From: Bradyrhizobium sp. WSM471
Lineage (GTDB): Bacteria; Pseudomonadota; Alphaproteobacteria; Rhizobiales; Xanthobacteraceae
DNA: 64,000 nucleotides
Direction: 5' to 3'
NCBI RefSeq assembly: GCF_000244915.1
Contig: NZ_CM001442.1
Span: 4,340,001-4,404,000 of the forward strand
The position numbers were made by a program, and so were the translations under genes. Of this stretch, positions 1 through 9,246 are shown piece by piece; the stretch's first letter is position 1; each line of letters starts with the position of its first letter. The notes below the pieces were generated by a model. It saw only the letters and a program-made list of their open reading frames with translations, was not told the DNA's origin and searched no databases.

Positions 1-2666
1 TGGCGCAGCGGCTGAGCCAGATTTCCGGCGTCGGGCGCGTCTCTGTGCTCGGCGGGTTGAAGCCGGCCGTCCGCATCCAGGCGGATCTGGCGCGGCTCGC
101 CGCCTATGGCATCGCGATGGAGGACCTGCGCACCGCGATCGCCAGTGCGAACGTCTCCGGGCCAAAGGGCTCGCTCGACGGCGCACAGCAATCCTACATC
201 ATCGCCGCCAACGACCAGATCGCCGCCGCCGACGCCTACAAGCCTGTCATCATCGCCTACCGCAACGGCTCGCCGGTCACGATCGCCGACGTCGCCCAGA
301 TCGTCGATGGCCTCGAGAACGACCGCACCGGCGGCTGGTACCAGGGCTCGCCCGCGGTCATCATCGACATCCAGCGTCAGCCCGGCGCCAATGTGATCGA
401 CGTCGTCAGCCAGATCCGGGCGGAAATCCCAAAGGTCCAGCGCGCTATTCCGGCCGGCGTGAACCTCACCATCGTCTCCGACCGCACCGTCACCATCCGT
501 GCCTCGGTGCGCGACGTGCAGTTCACGCTGATCCTCAGCGTCGTCCTGGTGACGCTGGTGGTGCTGTTGTTCCTGCGTTCGCTACGCGCCACGCTGATTG
601 CCGGGGTGGCGCTACCGCTGTCGCTGATCACCAGCTTCGCCATCATGTATTTCGCCGGCTTCAGCCTCGACAATCTATCGCTGATGGCGCTCACCATCGG
701 CACCGGCTTCGTCGTGGACGACGCCATCGTGATGATCGAGAACATCGTCCGGCACATGGAAAACGGCGACAGCGCGATGGAGGCGTCGCTCAAGGGCGCC
801 AGCGAGATCGGCTTCACCGTGATCTCCCTGACGGTGTCGCTGATTGCGGTGTTCATCCCGTTGTTGTTCATGTCGGGCCTCGTCGGCCGCATGTTCCGCG
901 AATTCGCGCTGACGCTGACGATCGCGGTCGTGACCTCCGCCGTGGTCTCGCTGACGCTGACGCCGATGATGTGCTCGCGCCTGCTGAAGCATGCCCATGA
1001 AGAACTGGCGGTGCCGGGTCTTGCCGCGGTCAGCCGCTTCATCGACCGCACCGTCGGGTTCTATCACCGCACGCTGCTCTGGGTGCTGGAGCGCCAGCGC
1101 GCGACGCTGGTCGTGACCTTCGCCACGCTGATTGCGACCCTGGCGCTCTATGTCGTCGCGCCAAAGGGCTTCCTGCCGCTGCAGGACACTGCCTCGATCA
1201 CGGCGGTGACGGAAGCCGGTCCCGACGTGTCGTTCGCGGAGATGCAGAAGCGGCAGGCCGACGCAGCCGATGCCATCAAGGCCGACCCTGACGTGACCGG
1301 CGTGGTTTCGGTGATCGGTGCGGGCTCGGTCAATCCGACCACCAATGTCGGCCGGCTTGTTATGACGCTGAAACCTCGCGGCGAGCGGCGCGATGATGTC
1401 AGCGTCGTCATCACCCGGTTGAAGGAGCGGGTCTCAGGCATCCCCGGCATGACCGTCTATTTCCAGCCGGTGCAGGACGTGCAGATCTCGACCCAGTCGA
1501 GCCGCTCGCAATACCAGTACACGCTGACCGGCACCGACGCCGTCCTGGTATCGGAATGGGCGCGCAAGCTGGTTGCCGAGATGCGGCGCGATCCGCTGTT
1601 CCGCGACGTCTCCTCGGAGGCGCAGGAAGGCGGTCTGAGGGCGCAGCTCACGGTCGACCGCACCCGCGCCGGCCAGCTCGGCGTCAGCCTCCAGGGCATC
1701 ACCGACACGCTCAACGACGCCTTCGCGCAGCGCCAGATCTCGACCATCTACGGCCAGGCCAACCAGTACCGCGTGGTGCTGGAAGCGCTGCCGATGTACC
1801 AGCGCGATCCCTCGATCCTGTCGAAGCTTTATCTGCCGGGCGGGGCGAGCGCGACCGCCGGCGCGCCCAACGCACAGGTGCCGCTCTCCGCCGTGGCGAC
1901 GCTGACGCGCACCACCGCGCCGCTCGCGATTTCGCACCAGGCGCAATTCCCGTCGATCTCGCTCAGCTTCAACCTCGCGCCGGGCGCGGCGCTCGGCGAT
2001 GCCGTCGAGGCCGTGAAGACCATCGAGACCCGGATCGAGATGCCCAACAGCATCGTCGGCGTCTATGCCGGCGACGCCGCCGAATTCGCCAAGGCACTCG
2101 CCGGCCAGCCCTGGCTGCTGCTGGCCGCGGTGATCACGATCTATATCGTGCTCGGCGTGCTCTACGAGAGCTACATCCATCCGATCACGATCCTCTCGAC
2201 GCTGCCTTCGGCCGGAGTCGGCGCGATCCTGGCGCTGATGCTGTGCGGGCAGGACCTCTCGGTGATCGGGTTGATCGGCATCATCCTGTTGATGGGCATC
2301 GTCAAGAAGAACGCGATCATGATGATCGACTTCGCGCTCGAGGCCGAGCGCGGGCAGGGGATGTCGCCCAACGAGGCGATCGTGCAGGCTTGTCTGCTGC
2401 GCTTCCGTCCAATCATGATGACGACGCTGGCCGCCCTGTTCGGCGCGCTGCCGCTGGCGATCGAGAGCGGCACCGGCGCCGAGCTGCGCTTTCCGCTCGG
2501 CATCTCCATCATCGGCGGCCTGCTGCTCAGCCAATTGCTCACGCTCTACACCACGCCGGTGATCTATCTCGCGCTCGACCGCATCAACCGCCGCCTCGAG
2601 CAGGCGCTGCCGCCGGCCGAACCCGGCGGTCCGCCGGTCGCGGGCGCGACCGAGGGGATGCAGTGA
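1..2666 (+). CDS. RND multidrug efflux permease (MdtB/MdtC-like), 5' partial
   Basis: Inner-membrane proton-driven RND (HAE1-type) pump subunit, expected to work with a periplasmic adaptor and an outer-membrane channel. The frame is open from base 3, so the first membrane helix and part of the porter domain lie outside the window; about 887 codons are visible. Seen: a hydrophobic block around bases 500-1000 containing VVDDAIVMIEN, the charged TM4 motif of RND pumps; a second periplasmic half; and a C-terminal membrane block around 2100-2560 with GIVKKNAIMMIDFALE. A GTG at 45 is internal, because homologous sequence continues upstream of it. The stop overlaps the start of the next RND gene (TGATG), which indicates a coupled pair, typical of MdtBC-type heteromeric pumps. 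Substrate unknown. Confidence 0.93.
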   Translation, partial: AQRLSQISGVGRVSVLGGLKPAVRIQADLARLAAYGIAMEDLRTAIASANVSGPKGSLDGAQQSYIIAANDQIAAADAYKPVIIAYRNGSPVTIADVAQIVDGLENDRTGGWYQGSPAVIIDIQRQPGANVIDVVSQIRAEIPKVQRAIPAGVNLTIVSDRTVTIRASVRDVQFTLILSVVLVTLVVLLFLRSLRATLIAGVALPLSLITSFAIMYFAGFSLDNLSLMALTIGTGFVVDDAIVMIENIVRHMENGDSAMEASLKGASEIGFTVISLTVSLIAVFIPLLFMSGLVGRMFREFALTLTIAVVTSAVVSLTLTPMMCSRLLKHAHEELAVPGLAAVSRFIDRTVGFYHRTLLWVLERQRATLVVTFATLIATLALYVVAPKGFLPLQDTASITAVTEAGPDVSFAEMQKRQADAADAIKADPDVTGVVSVIGAGSVNPTTNVGRLVMTLKPRGERRDDVSVVITRLKERVSGIPGMTVYFQPVQDVQISTQSSRSQYQYTLTGTDAVLVSEWARKLVAEMRRDPLFRDVSSEAQEGGLRAQLTVDRTRAGQLGVSLQGITDTLNDAFAQRQISTIYGQANQYRVVLEALPMYQRDPSILSKLYLPGGASATAGAPNAQVPLSAVATLTRTTAPLAISHQAQFPSISLSFNLAPGAALGDAVEAVKTIETRIEMPNSIVGVYAGDAAEFAKALAGQPWLLLAAVITIYIVLGVLYESYIHPITILSTLPSAGVGAILALMLCGQDLSVIGLIGIILLMGIVKKNAIMMIDFALEAERGQGMSPNEAIVQACLLRFRPIMMTTLAALFGALPLAIESGTGAELRFPLGISIIGGLLLSQLLTLYTTPVIYLALDRINRRLEQALPPAEPGGPPVAGATEGMQ

Positions 2667-5600
2667 TGGCATCGATCTCGGAGCCCTTCATCCGCCGCCC
2701 GGTCGCGACCACGCTGCTGTCGATCGGGTTGTTCCTGCTGGGCATCGTAGCTTACGAGTTCCTCCCCGTCGCCTCGGTTCCGAACATCGATTTCCCCGCC
2801 ATCTTCGTTTCCGCCAGCCGTCCCGGCGCCGATCCGTCCGTGATGGCCGCGACGGTTGCCTCGCCGCTGGAGCGGCGGCTAGGCGAGATTTCGGGTATCA
2901 ACCAGATCACCTCGACGTCATCGCTCGGCGTCTCCAACATCCAACTCCATTTCGACATCGGCCGCAACATCGACAAGGCCGCGCGCGACGTGCAGGCCGC
3001 GATCAACGCCGCGCTGGTCGACCTGCCCAGCGATCTGCCGACGCTGCCCCGCTTCCGCAAGGCGAACACCGCAGGCGCCCCGGTCTTCGTGCTGGCGCTG
3101 ACCTCGAAGACCCTTGCTGCGAGCGCGATCTACGACGTGGCCGACACCGTGCTGGCCCAGCGCATATCGCAGGTGCCGGGCGTCGGCAACGTGACGATCA
3201 GCGGCGCGGACCAGCCGGCGGTGCGCATTCAGCTCAATCCGGTGGCGCTGTCGAACGCGGGCATCGCCACCGACGATGTCCGTACCGCAATCATCAACGC
3301 CAACCCGCTTGGCCCGGTCGGCATTTTTAATGGCGAGCGCCAGAGCGAGACACTGGCGCTCAACAGGCAGATGCGGACGGCCAAAGAATTCCGCGATATC
3401 GTCATCAAGAGCGCGAACGGCAATTTTGTCCGGTTGTCGGACGTCGCCGACATCGAGGACTCCGTTCGCAACGCCCGCTCGATCGCCTGGTTCAACAAGC
3501 AGCCGGCGGTGCTGATCCAGATCACCAAGCAGGGCGACGCCAATGTCATCGACACCGTGGACAGGGTCAAGGCGCTGATCCCGGCGCTGAAGCAGTGGAT
3601 TCCGGCCGGCGTGGATGTTTCCACCCTGGTCGACCGAACCAGCACGATCCGCGCCAGCGTGATTGACATGCAATGGACGCTGCTGGCGACAGCCGTACTG
3701 GTCATGGTCGTCGTGTTCGTATTCCTGCGGCGGATCACGCCGACGATCGCAGCCGGAATCTCGGTGCCGCTGGCGCTGGCCGGGACCTGCGCCGGCATGT
3801 GGGTCGCGGGCTTCTCGATCGACAATCTGTCGCTGATGGCGCTGGCGATCTCCGTCGGCTTCGTGGTCGACGACGCCATCGTCATGATCGAGAACATGTA
3901 CCGCAATCTCGAGCACGGCATGCGGCCGCTTCAGGCGGCATTGGACGGTGCCCGGCAGATCGGCTTCACCGTCGTATCGATCAGCCTGTCGCTGATCGCA
4001 GCCTTCACGCCGCTGATCTTCATGGACGGCATCGTCGGCCGCCTGCTGCGCGAATTCTCGCTGACGCTGACCTTCGCGATCCTGGTCTCGACCCTGGTGT
4101 CGCTCACGGTTACGCCGATGATCTGCGCCCACTATATCAGGCAGACCACGTCGGGATCCGCCACGCTGTTCGATCGTGTCATCGAGGGCTCGCTGACGCG
4201 CATCGTCGCCTTCTACACCCGCACCCTGCGCACGGTGCTGGAGTTTCCGCTGCTGACGCTTTTGGTGTTCTTTGCCACCATCGGCCTCACGGTGGTGCTC
4301 TACATCAAGGTCCCCAAGGGCTATTTCCCGACCGACGATTCCGGCTTCGTCATCGGGGCGACGCGCGCCTCGGCCGACATCTCGTTCCAGTCCATGCTGA
4401 GCCTGCAGCAGCGGCTCGCCGATATCGTGATGCAGGATCGGGCGGTGGCCGGCATTGGCTCCACCGTCGGCGGCGGCGGGGGGCCGGGCGGTGCGACCTC
4501 CAATCGCGGCACCATGTTCATCAGCCTGAAGCCGCCGGAGGAGCGCGATCACGTCTCGACCCAAGTGGTGATCGACCGTCTCAGGCGGGCGTTATACCCG
4601 GTGCCCGGCATCCGCCTGTTCATGTTCGCTGCCCAGGACGTGCGCGCCGGCGGACGGCAGAGCGATTCCGACTATCAATACACGCTGACCAGCACCGACC
4701 TCGGTTTGCTGCAGAAGTGGGCGCCGATCGTGGCCAAGCGCATGGAGAGCGTCGAAGGCATCACCGACATCTCCAGCGACCGCGATCCCGGCGGGCTTCA
4801 ACTGACATTGTCGATCGACCGCCAGAAGGCCTCGGCGCTCGGCGTCAGAGTACAGGACATCGACAACGCGCTCAACAACGCGTTCTCGCAGCGGCAGATC
4901 GGGATCATCTACACCCAGCGCAACCAGTACATGACCGTGCTGGAGATCGACCCGAAATTCCAGGTCGACCCGTCCAACCTCGATCGCATCTATGTCGCCG
5001 GCGCGGGCGACGCGCAGGTACCGCTGTCGGCCGTGGTGCATGCGACGCGCGGGCTGGCCGCGCTCGCGGTCTATCATTCGCAATCGTTCCCATCGACCAC
5101 GGTGTCGTTCAACCTGTTGCCGGACGTGCAGATCCAGGCCGCAACGCAGAACATCCAGCGAGCGGTCGAGGAATTGCACATGCCGGAAGGCATCCGCGGC
5201 AGTTTTGACGGCAACGCCGGCGATTTCGCCAAGACCAGCGGCCGCCAGCCGCTCCTGATCCTCGGCGCGCTGGTGGCGATGTATATCGTGCTCGGCGTGC
5301 TCTATGAGAGCCTCGCCCATCCGCTCACGATCATCTCGACGCTGCCCTCGGCGGGCCTCGGCGCGCTGCTGGCCTTGCAGCTCACCAACACGCCGCTGAC
5401 GGTGATCGCCTTCGTCGGCATTATCCTGTTGATCGGCATCGTCAAGAAGAACGGCATCATGATGGTGGATTTCGCGCTCGATGCCGAGCGCCAGCGCGGC
5501 CTGTCGTCGGCGGAGGCGATCTTCGAGGCCTGCCAGGCGCGCTTCCGCCCGATCCTGATGACGACCATGGCGGCATTGTTCGCCGGCATTCCGCTGGTTG

Positions 5601-5770
5601 TTGCGACCGGCCCCGGCACGGAACTGCGCCGCCCGCTCGGCATCACCATCATTGGCGGGCTGTTCGTCTCGCAGATCCTGACGCTCTACACCACGCCCGT
5701 GATCTACCTGCTGATCGACCGTCTGCGCCGCCGCCGCGAGCCGCGCCCGCTGGCTGCGCCGGCGGAATAG
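2666..5770 (+). CDS. RND multidrug efflux permease, second of a tandem pair
   Basis: Complete RND permease of 1034 residues, the normal size for the family. It begins with MASISEPFIRRPVATTLLS, the typical cytoplasmic start before TM1. VVDDAIVMIENMYRN sits near residue 400-415 and KVPKGYFPTDDSGF near 550; a C-terminal membrane block with GIVKKNGIMMVDFALDAE follows. The ATG at 2666 is chosen because it overlaps the upstream stop and starts at the conserved N-terminus; the same frame is open further upstream but does not look like an RND protein there. The two permeases are diverged paralogues, as in MdtB/MdtC. No outer-membrane channel gene is adjacent downstream; the adaptor would be upstream, outside the window. 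Confidence 0.95.
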   Translation: MASISEPFIRRPVATTLLSIGLFLLGIVAYEFLPVASVPNIDFPAIFVSASRPGADPSVMAATVASPLERRLGEISGINQITSTSSLGVSNIQLHFDIGRNIDKAARDVQAAINAALVDLPSDLPTLPRFRKANTAGAPVFVLALTSKTLAASAIYDVADTVLAQRISQVPGVGNVTISGADQPAVRIQLNPVALSNAGIATDDVRTAIINANPLGPVGIFNGERQSETLALNRQMRTAKEFRDIVIKSANGNFVRLSDVADIEDSVRNARSIAWFNKQPAVLIQITKQGDANVIDTVDRVKALIPALKQWIPAGVDVSTLVDRTSTIRASVIDMQWTLLATAVLVMVVVFVFLRRITPTIAAGISVPLALAGTCAGMWVAGFSIDNLSLMALAISVGFVVDDAIVMIENMYRNLEHGMRPLQAALDGARQIGFTVVSISLSLIAAFTPLIFMDGIVGRLLREFSLTLTFAILVSTLVSLTVTPMICAHYIRQTTSGSATLFDRVIEGSLTRIVAFYTRTLRTVLEFPLLTLLVFFATIGLTVVLYIKVPKGYFPTDDSGFVIGATRASADISFQSMLSLQQRLADIVMQDRAVAGIGSTVGGGGGPGGATSNRGTMFISLKPPEERDHVSTQVVIDRLRRALYPVPGIRLFMFAAQDVRAGGRQSDSDYQYTLTSTDLGLLQKWAPIVAKRMESVEGITDISSDRDPGGLQLTLSIDRQKASALGVRVQDIDNALNNAFSQRQIGIIYTQRNQYMTVLEIDPKFQVDPSNLDRIYVAGAGDAQVPLSAVVHATRGLAALAVYHSQSFPSTTVSFNLLPDVQIQAATQNIQRAVEELHMPEGIRGSFDGNAGDFAKTSGRQPLLILGALVAMYIVLGVLYESLAHPLTIISTLPSAGLGALLALQLTNTPLTVIAFVGIILLIGIVKKNGIMMVDFALDAERQRGLSSAEAIFEACQARFRPILMTTMAALFAGIPLVVATGPGTELRRPLGITIIGGLFVSQILTLYTTPVIYLLIDRLRRRREPRPLAAPAE

Positions 5771-5811
5771 GCGGGTTGTTGAACCGCCCTGCAAAGCGTA
5801 TAGCGGCGACC

Positions 5812-6546
5812 ATGTCGAACCCCACCGCCGCCGCGCCGGCCGATCCGATCCCCGAATGCCCGCACTGCCAGAAGCCGATGCCGCTGTGCATCTGCGACAG
5901 CGTCATGCCCATCAAGAACCGGCTCTCGCTCCTGATCCTTCAGCATCCGCAGGAGCAGGACAGGGCGCTCGGCACCGCCCGGCTGCTTGCGAAGCATTTC
6001 GCCGGTGCCACGCTGCGGGTCGGCCTGTCCTGGCCGAGCCTGTCCAAGGCGCTGGGGCAACCGATCGAGAACGCCTCGCACTGGGCCGTGCTCTATCTCG
6101 GCTCGGCGCACGCCACCGATCTCGAGGCCGAGGGCGAAATCCTGGCCCTCAACCGCAAGGGCGAGGTCGCGGACAACCAGCGCGCGCGCCTCGGCAAGCT
6201 CGAAGGTGTGGTGCTGCTCGACGGCACATGGAGCCAGGCCAAGGCCCTGTGGTGGCGCAACCCGTGGATGCTGAAATGCCAGCGCGTCATCCTCAACCCG
6301 GCCGCCCCATCGCGCTACGGGCGCCTGCGGAAGGAGCCTCGGAAGGACGGACTGTCGACCATCGAGGCCGCAGCGACGATCCTCTCCGCTCTGGAGAAGC
6401 GTCCGGACATCGCTGAGACGCTGAATGCCAGTTTTGAACGGATGTTGACCCGCTATCGCGAGGTCCAGACCGAGATGCCCGAATTGGCGCCGAAGCCGCC
6501 GGTGAAGGACCGCCGGCGCGGTGTCCGGCGGGGCAAGCGAGCCTGA
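5812..6546 (+). CDS. DTW domain-containing protein (tRNA acp3U-type modification)
   Basis: 244-residue DTW-family protein. Known family members (TapT/TuaA) transfer the aminocarboxypropyl group of SAM to uridine in tRNA. Seen: an N-terminal zinc-type cysteine set C16-x2-C19 and C26-x-C28 (CPHC...LCIC), then the family signature as DGTW at residues 137-140, followed by NPAAPSRYGRLRKEP, the conserved downstream motif. The C-terminus is basic. A TTG 36 bases upstream is also in frame; ATG 5812 is preferred as the first ATG close to the CPHC motif. It starts about 40 bases after the RND gene and may be read with it, although the roles are unrelated. Precise tRNA target not deducible. Confidence 0.85.
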   Translation: MSNPTAAAPADPIPECPHCQKPMPLCICDSVMPIKNRLSLLILQHPQEQDRALGTARLLAKHFAGATLRVGLSWPSLSKALGQPIENASHWAVLYLGSAHATDLEAEGEILALNRKGEVADNQRARLGKLEGVVLLDGTWSQAKALWWRNPWMLKCQRVILNPAAPSRYGRLRKEPRKDGLSTIEAAATILSALEKRPDIAETLNASFERMLTRYREVQTEMPELAPKPPVKDRRRGVRRGKRA

Positions 6547-6744
6547 GTCCGGTCCGGATCATCCGTACGGCCGATTGTCCCGCGAGAGGCGGGCGGATAG
6601 AGACCATCGGCCAACAGGCCGCGGTCTGCTATCCTGTCGCACCATCGGAACGCCGGAAGCGGAAGGGGCCGTCGCATTCAGCTTGCAGCCAAGGAGATCC
6701 TTGCCCAGGCGGCGCGGTTCGATCGTTGGGGCACGCTTGCCCTG

Positions 6745-7461
6745 ATGGACATTTCGCTGCGCTACCGGCGCACCGTGATCGGCCCGCTCTGGATCACGCT
6801 GACGCTCGCGGCGACCATTGCCAGCGTAGGCACGGTCTATGCGGCACTGTTCAGACAGGACATCGCGAGCTTTCTGCCGCCGTTTGCCGTCGGCCTGATC
6901 GTCTGGACGCTGATCGCGACGACGCTCCAGGAAGGTTCCAACATCTTCGTGGCATCAGGCCATTTGATCAAGGCGGTGCCGGCGCCGCTGATCGTGCATG
7001 TGCTTCAGATGATCGCGCGCAATGTCCTCATCTTCGCGCATCATCTGGTGATCGTCGTCCTGCTCTATGTCGTGATGCCGTGGCCATTGCATGGGAGCAT
7101 GCTGCTCGCGGTACCGGGCTTCGCGATCCTGGTCACTGTGCTGCTGGGCGGCTCGGTCGCGCTCGGCATGCTCTGCGCGCGGTTTCGTGACATCGGCTCG
7201 GCGATCGTCAGCGGCCTGCAATTCGTCTTCTTCCTGACGCCGATCATCTGGACCGAGGACAGCGTGCGCGGCACCGCGTTTTATTGGCTGATCCGCGCCA
7301 ATCCGTTCGCGACGCTGCTCGATCTGGTGCGCAGGCCGCTGCTCTCGCAGCCGACCGATGCGGAGCAATGGCTGCTCGGGGTCATCTATGCGACCGTCGT
7401 GGCCGTCATCGGCCTCGGCTGCTACGCGAAATATCGCCATCGTGTGGCGTATTGGCTGTGA
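6745..7461 (+). CDS. ABC-2 type polysaccharide export permease (Wzm/KpsM-like), start unresolved
   Basis: Membrane subunit of an ABC exporter for O-antigen, capsule or similar glycans. Seen: RYRRTVIGPLWITL at the N-terminus, the conserved amphipathic start of Wzm/KpsM/TagG proteins, followed by about six hydrophobic segments and the partner ATPase 10 bases downstream. The first standard start codon is ATG 6745, but coding-like sequence continues in frame upstream (LAAKEILAQAARFDRWGTLAL, about 6682-6744), as expected for the family's N-terminus. No ATG, GTG or TTG occurs in that frame before a stop. The true start is therefore a rare codon (for example CTG 6634 or ATT 6676), or the 5' end carries a frameshift. 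The coordinates given are a minimum. Confidence 0.82.
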   Translation: MDISLRYRRTVIGPLWITLTLAATIASVGTVYAALFRQDIASFLPPFAVGLIVWTLIATTLQEGSNIFVASGHLIKAVPAPLIVHVLQMIARNVLIFAHHLVIVVLLYVVMPWPLHGSMLLAVPGFAILVTVLLGGSVALGMLCARFRDIGSAIVSGLQFVFFLTPIIWTEDSVRGTAFYWLIRANPFATLLDLVRRPLLSQPTDAEQWLLGVIYATVVAVIGLGCYAKYRHRVAYWL

Positions 7462-7471
7462 GGCACGAGAT

Positions 7472-8224
7472 ATGACCCCCGCAGCTCATATCGCGCTTCG
7501 CAACGTCTCGGTGAGGTTTCCGGTGCTGTCGTTCCGAGACCGCTCGCTACGCAGCCGGTTCGTCAGCGCGGTGACACTGCGGCGGAACACAGCGGTCCCG
7601 CACATCGTCTCCGCGTTGAATGACGTCAGCCTCGACATCCGTGCCGGCGACCGCGTCGCCATCATCGGCGCCAATGGCGCCGGCAAGACCACGCTGCTGC
7701 GGGTGCTCGCCGGCATCTACCATCCGACGTCGGGCAGCGTGGACGTGCTGGGCCGCTGCCAGCCGCTGTTCGATCTCTCGGCCGGATTCGACGAGGAAGC
7801 GACCGGCTACGAGAACATCATGCGGCGCGGGCTCGTGATCGGCGCGCGGCGCTCCGAGATCGACGCCAAGCGCGCGGAGATCGCCGCATTCACCGAGCTC
7901 GGCGACCGGCTCGACCTGCCGCTGCGCACCTATTCCAGCGGCATGATGCTGCGCCTGATCTTTGCGGTCGCAACCGCCGTCGAGGGCGAGATCGTGCTGC
8001 TCGACGAATGGATCGGCGCCGGCGACCAGCAGTTCCGCAAGAAGGCGCGGCAGCGGCTCGACGAGATCGTCGTGCGCGCCGGCATTCTGGTGCTCGCCTC
8101 GCACGACATCGAGCTGATCAAGAGCACCTGCAACCGCGCGATCCTGCTGGAGGAGGGGCGGATCGTGGCGGCCGGCACAACCGATGAGATTCTCGGCCAA
8201 TATCTCGGCGGCGGGAAGGCGTAG
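7472..8224 (+). CDS. ABC transporter ATPase for polysaccharide export (Wzt/KpsT-like)
   Basis: 250-residue ATP-binding subunit paired with the upstream permease. Seen: Walker A GANGAGKTT at residues 66-74, a signature loop in the form YSSGM at about 154-158 (the reduced signature usual in Wzt/KpsT/TagH ATPases), Walker B EIVLLDEW at about 173-180, and the switch histidine in LASHDIEL. It ends soon after the nucleotide-binding domain and lacks the C-terminal carbohydrate-binding domain of some Wzt proteins, so it is closer to KpsT or TagH. ATG 7472 is chosen over an in-frame ATG inside the permease gene. No glycosyltransferase genes are adjacent, so the exported glycan is unknown. Confidence 0.9.
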   Translation: MTPAAHIALRNVSVRFPVLSFRDRSLRSRFVSAVTLRRNTAVPHIVSALNDVSLDIRAGDRVAIIGANGAGKTTLLRVLAGIYHPTSGSVDVLGRCQPLFDLSAGFDEEATGYENIMRRGLVIGARRSEIDAKRAEIAAFTELGDRLDLPLRTYSSGMMLRLIFAVATAVEGEIVLLDEWIGAGDQQFRKKARQRLDEIVVRAGILVLASHDIELIKSTCNRAILLEEGRIVAAGTTDEILGQYLGGGKA

Positions 8225-8282
8225 CTGGTCCGGTCGGGGTTGCGTAAACCCGTGATCCCCTATATTGCTCCGCCCTCGTTGG

Positions 8283-8356
8283 GGCCACGTGGCGGAGTGG
8301 TTACGCGCCGGTCTGCAAAACCGTTTACTCGGGTTCGAGTCCCGACGTGGCCTCCA
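8283..8356 (+). tRNA. tRNA-Cys (GCA)
   Basis: Cloverleaf of 74 nt. Acceptor stem GGCCACG pairs fully with CGTGGCC; anticodon loop CTGCAAA carries GCA; T-arm TTCGAGT is enclosed by a GGG/CCC-containing stem; discriminator T and an encoded CCA follow at 8353-8356. Confidence 0.96.
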
Positions 8357-8544
8357 TCACAACCTCCTGATATCTCAGCAACATTCGATCGTGTCGCGGC
8401 TGCTATGGGCCCGCGCGGGCGATGCATGCTGGCCGCGCACCCCGGGTTTGCCCGGAGGCCGGCGGAAACCCGCCATTCAGCCCGCTGGCATAGTCTTCGC
8501 ATCTGCGAAGTGATGCATCCCAACGATCGAGCGCTGGAGAGCAC

Positions 8545-8691
8545 GTGAGCGAAATCGTCCGATTTGTCCCGAAATCCGAGCTGGAGCGGGCCCGCCTCAT
8601 TCGCGAGGCCCGCGCGATCTATGACAGCATCTTTCCGCCGGCCGCACCCGACCAGGCGCCGCAGGACGGCGGGGAGCGCGTCAAGACCTGA
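8545..8691 (+). CDS. Small conserved hypothetical protein, 48 aa
   Basis: Short frame starting at GTG (MSEIVRFVPKSELERARL...) with an upstream GGAGAGC that could serve as ribosome binding site 5-10 bases before the start. The product is a predicted helical, charged N-terminal half (about residues 9-30) followed by a Pro/Gly/Gln-rich tail. I recall very similar short proteins in bradyrhizobial genomes but cannot verify this here. No membrane segment, no signal peptide, no known domain. It follows tRNA-Cys by about 190 bases in which I see no other gene. Function unknown. Confidence 0.65.
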   Translation: MSEIVRFVPKSELERARLIREARAIYDSIFPPAAPDQAPQDGGERVKT

Positions 8692-8777
8692 TCGCGGGCA
8701 CGCCGGATTTCGCGGCGTAGCGCCCATGGCAAAACGCCCGCGGAGCGCGGGCGCATCGGCTCACGGTGAAATTGGCC

Positions 8778-8990
8778 TTAGCAGGCCGCGTACCAGCCGT
8801 CGGGAAACGGCAGCAGGGGCCAGGCGCCCTCATTGTCATTGGCAGCTTTGGGCTTCGCGGAGGCGTTGGGCTTCGCATAATAGGTCCACGAGCGCGGCAC
8901 GAAATCCTCCCCCGGCACGAACGCCAGATCGTCATGGACCATGGCGTCCTGGACGGCATCCAGCAGCAAGTTGAATTCGGCTTCGCTCAT
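8778..8990 (-). CDS. Hypothetical small acidic protein, 70 aa
   Basis: Minus-strand frame with ATG at 8990 preceded by GGAGGG five bases upstream, which decides this start over a GTG 36 bases earlier. The protein begins MSEAEFNLLLDAVQDAMVHDD, an amphipathic acidic helix, followed by a segment rich in Asn, Lys and Ala and ending WPLLPFPDGWYAAC. No domain recognised. It is divergent from the secreted protein gene at 9247, and the region between them holds a perfect TGTGA-N6-TCACA dyad that could affect either gene. Confidence 0.6.
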   Translation of the reverse strand: MSEAEFNLLLDAVQDAMVHDDLAFVPGEDFVPRSWTYYAKPNASAKPKAANDNEGAWPLLPFPDGWYAAC

Positions 8991-9150
8991 CACACCCTCC
9001 GGACCGCGGATGGCGCAATGTCGCAAAGCCGGTTTGTTTCCCGGTTGAGCCGATCGTTCGCATTTTAGCGATCGGCCAATCGGGTCCCGATTGGTTAGCG
9101 AGTCATGAAAATCCCCTTGGGGATGTTAGGTTCCTGCCGGGTGCCCGCAG

Positions 9151-9166
9151 TGTGAAGGAGGTCACA
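9151..9166. promoter_or_regulatory. Perfect CRP-type palindrome TGTGA-N6-TCACA
   Basis: TGTGAAGGAGGTCACA is an exact match to the two half-sites recognised by CRP-family regulators with CRP-like specificity (TGTGA, 6-base spacer, TCACA). FNR/FixK sites would be TTGA-N6-TCAA. It lies 81 bases before the secreted protein at 9247 and 161 bases from the divergent small gene. The AGGAGG in the spacer resembles a ribosome binding site but no start codon follows at a suitable distance. Confidence 0.5.
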
Positions 9167-9246
9167 TCGTCGGCTGTTTATTTCTCCTACCCCTTCGCAC
9201 ACCGGCCAACACAGGCCGGCGGGCAGGGCGGAACGGGAGAGTGGTC

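Noticed and set aside
1556..2665. Extension of the second RND permease upstream of ATG 2666
   Set aside because: The in-frame translation there is Arg/Ala-rich and is a shadow of the first permease; the conserved N-terminus begins at 2666.
7358..7471. Earlier in-frame ATG for the Wzt-like ATPase
   Set aside because: It lies inside the permease gene, and the added residues are unlike ATPase N-termini.
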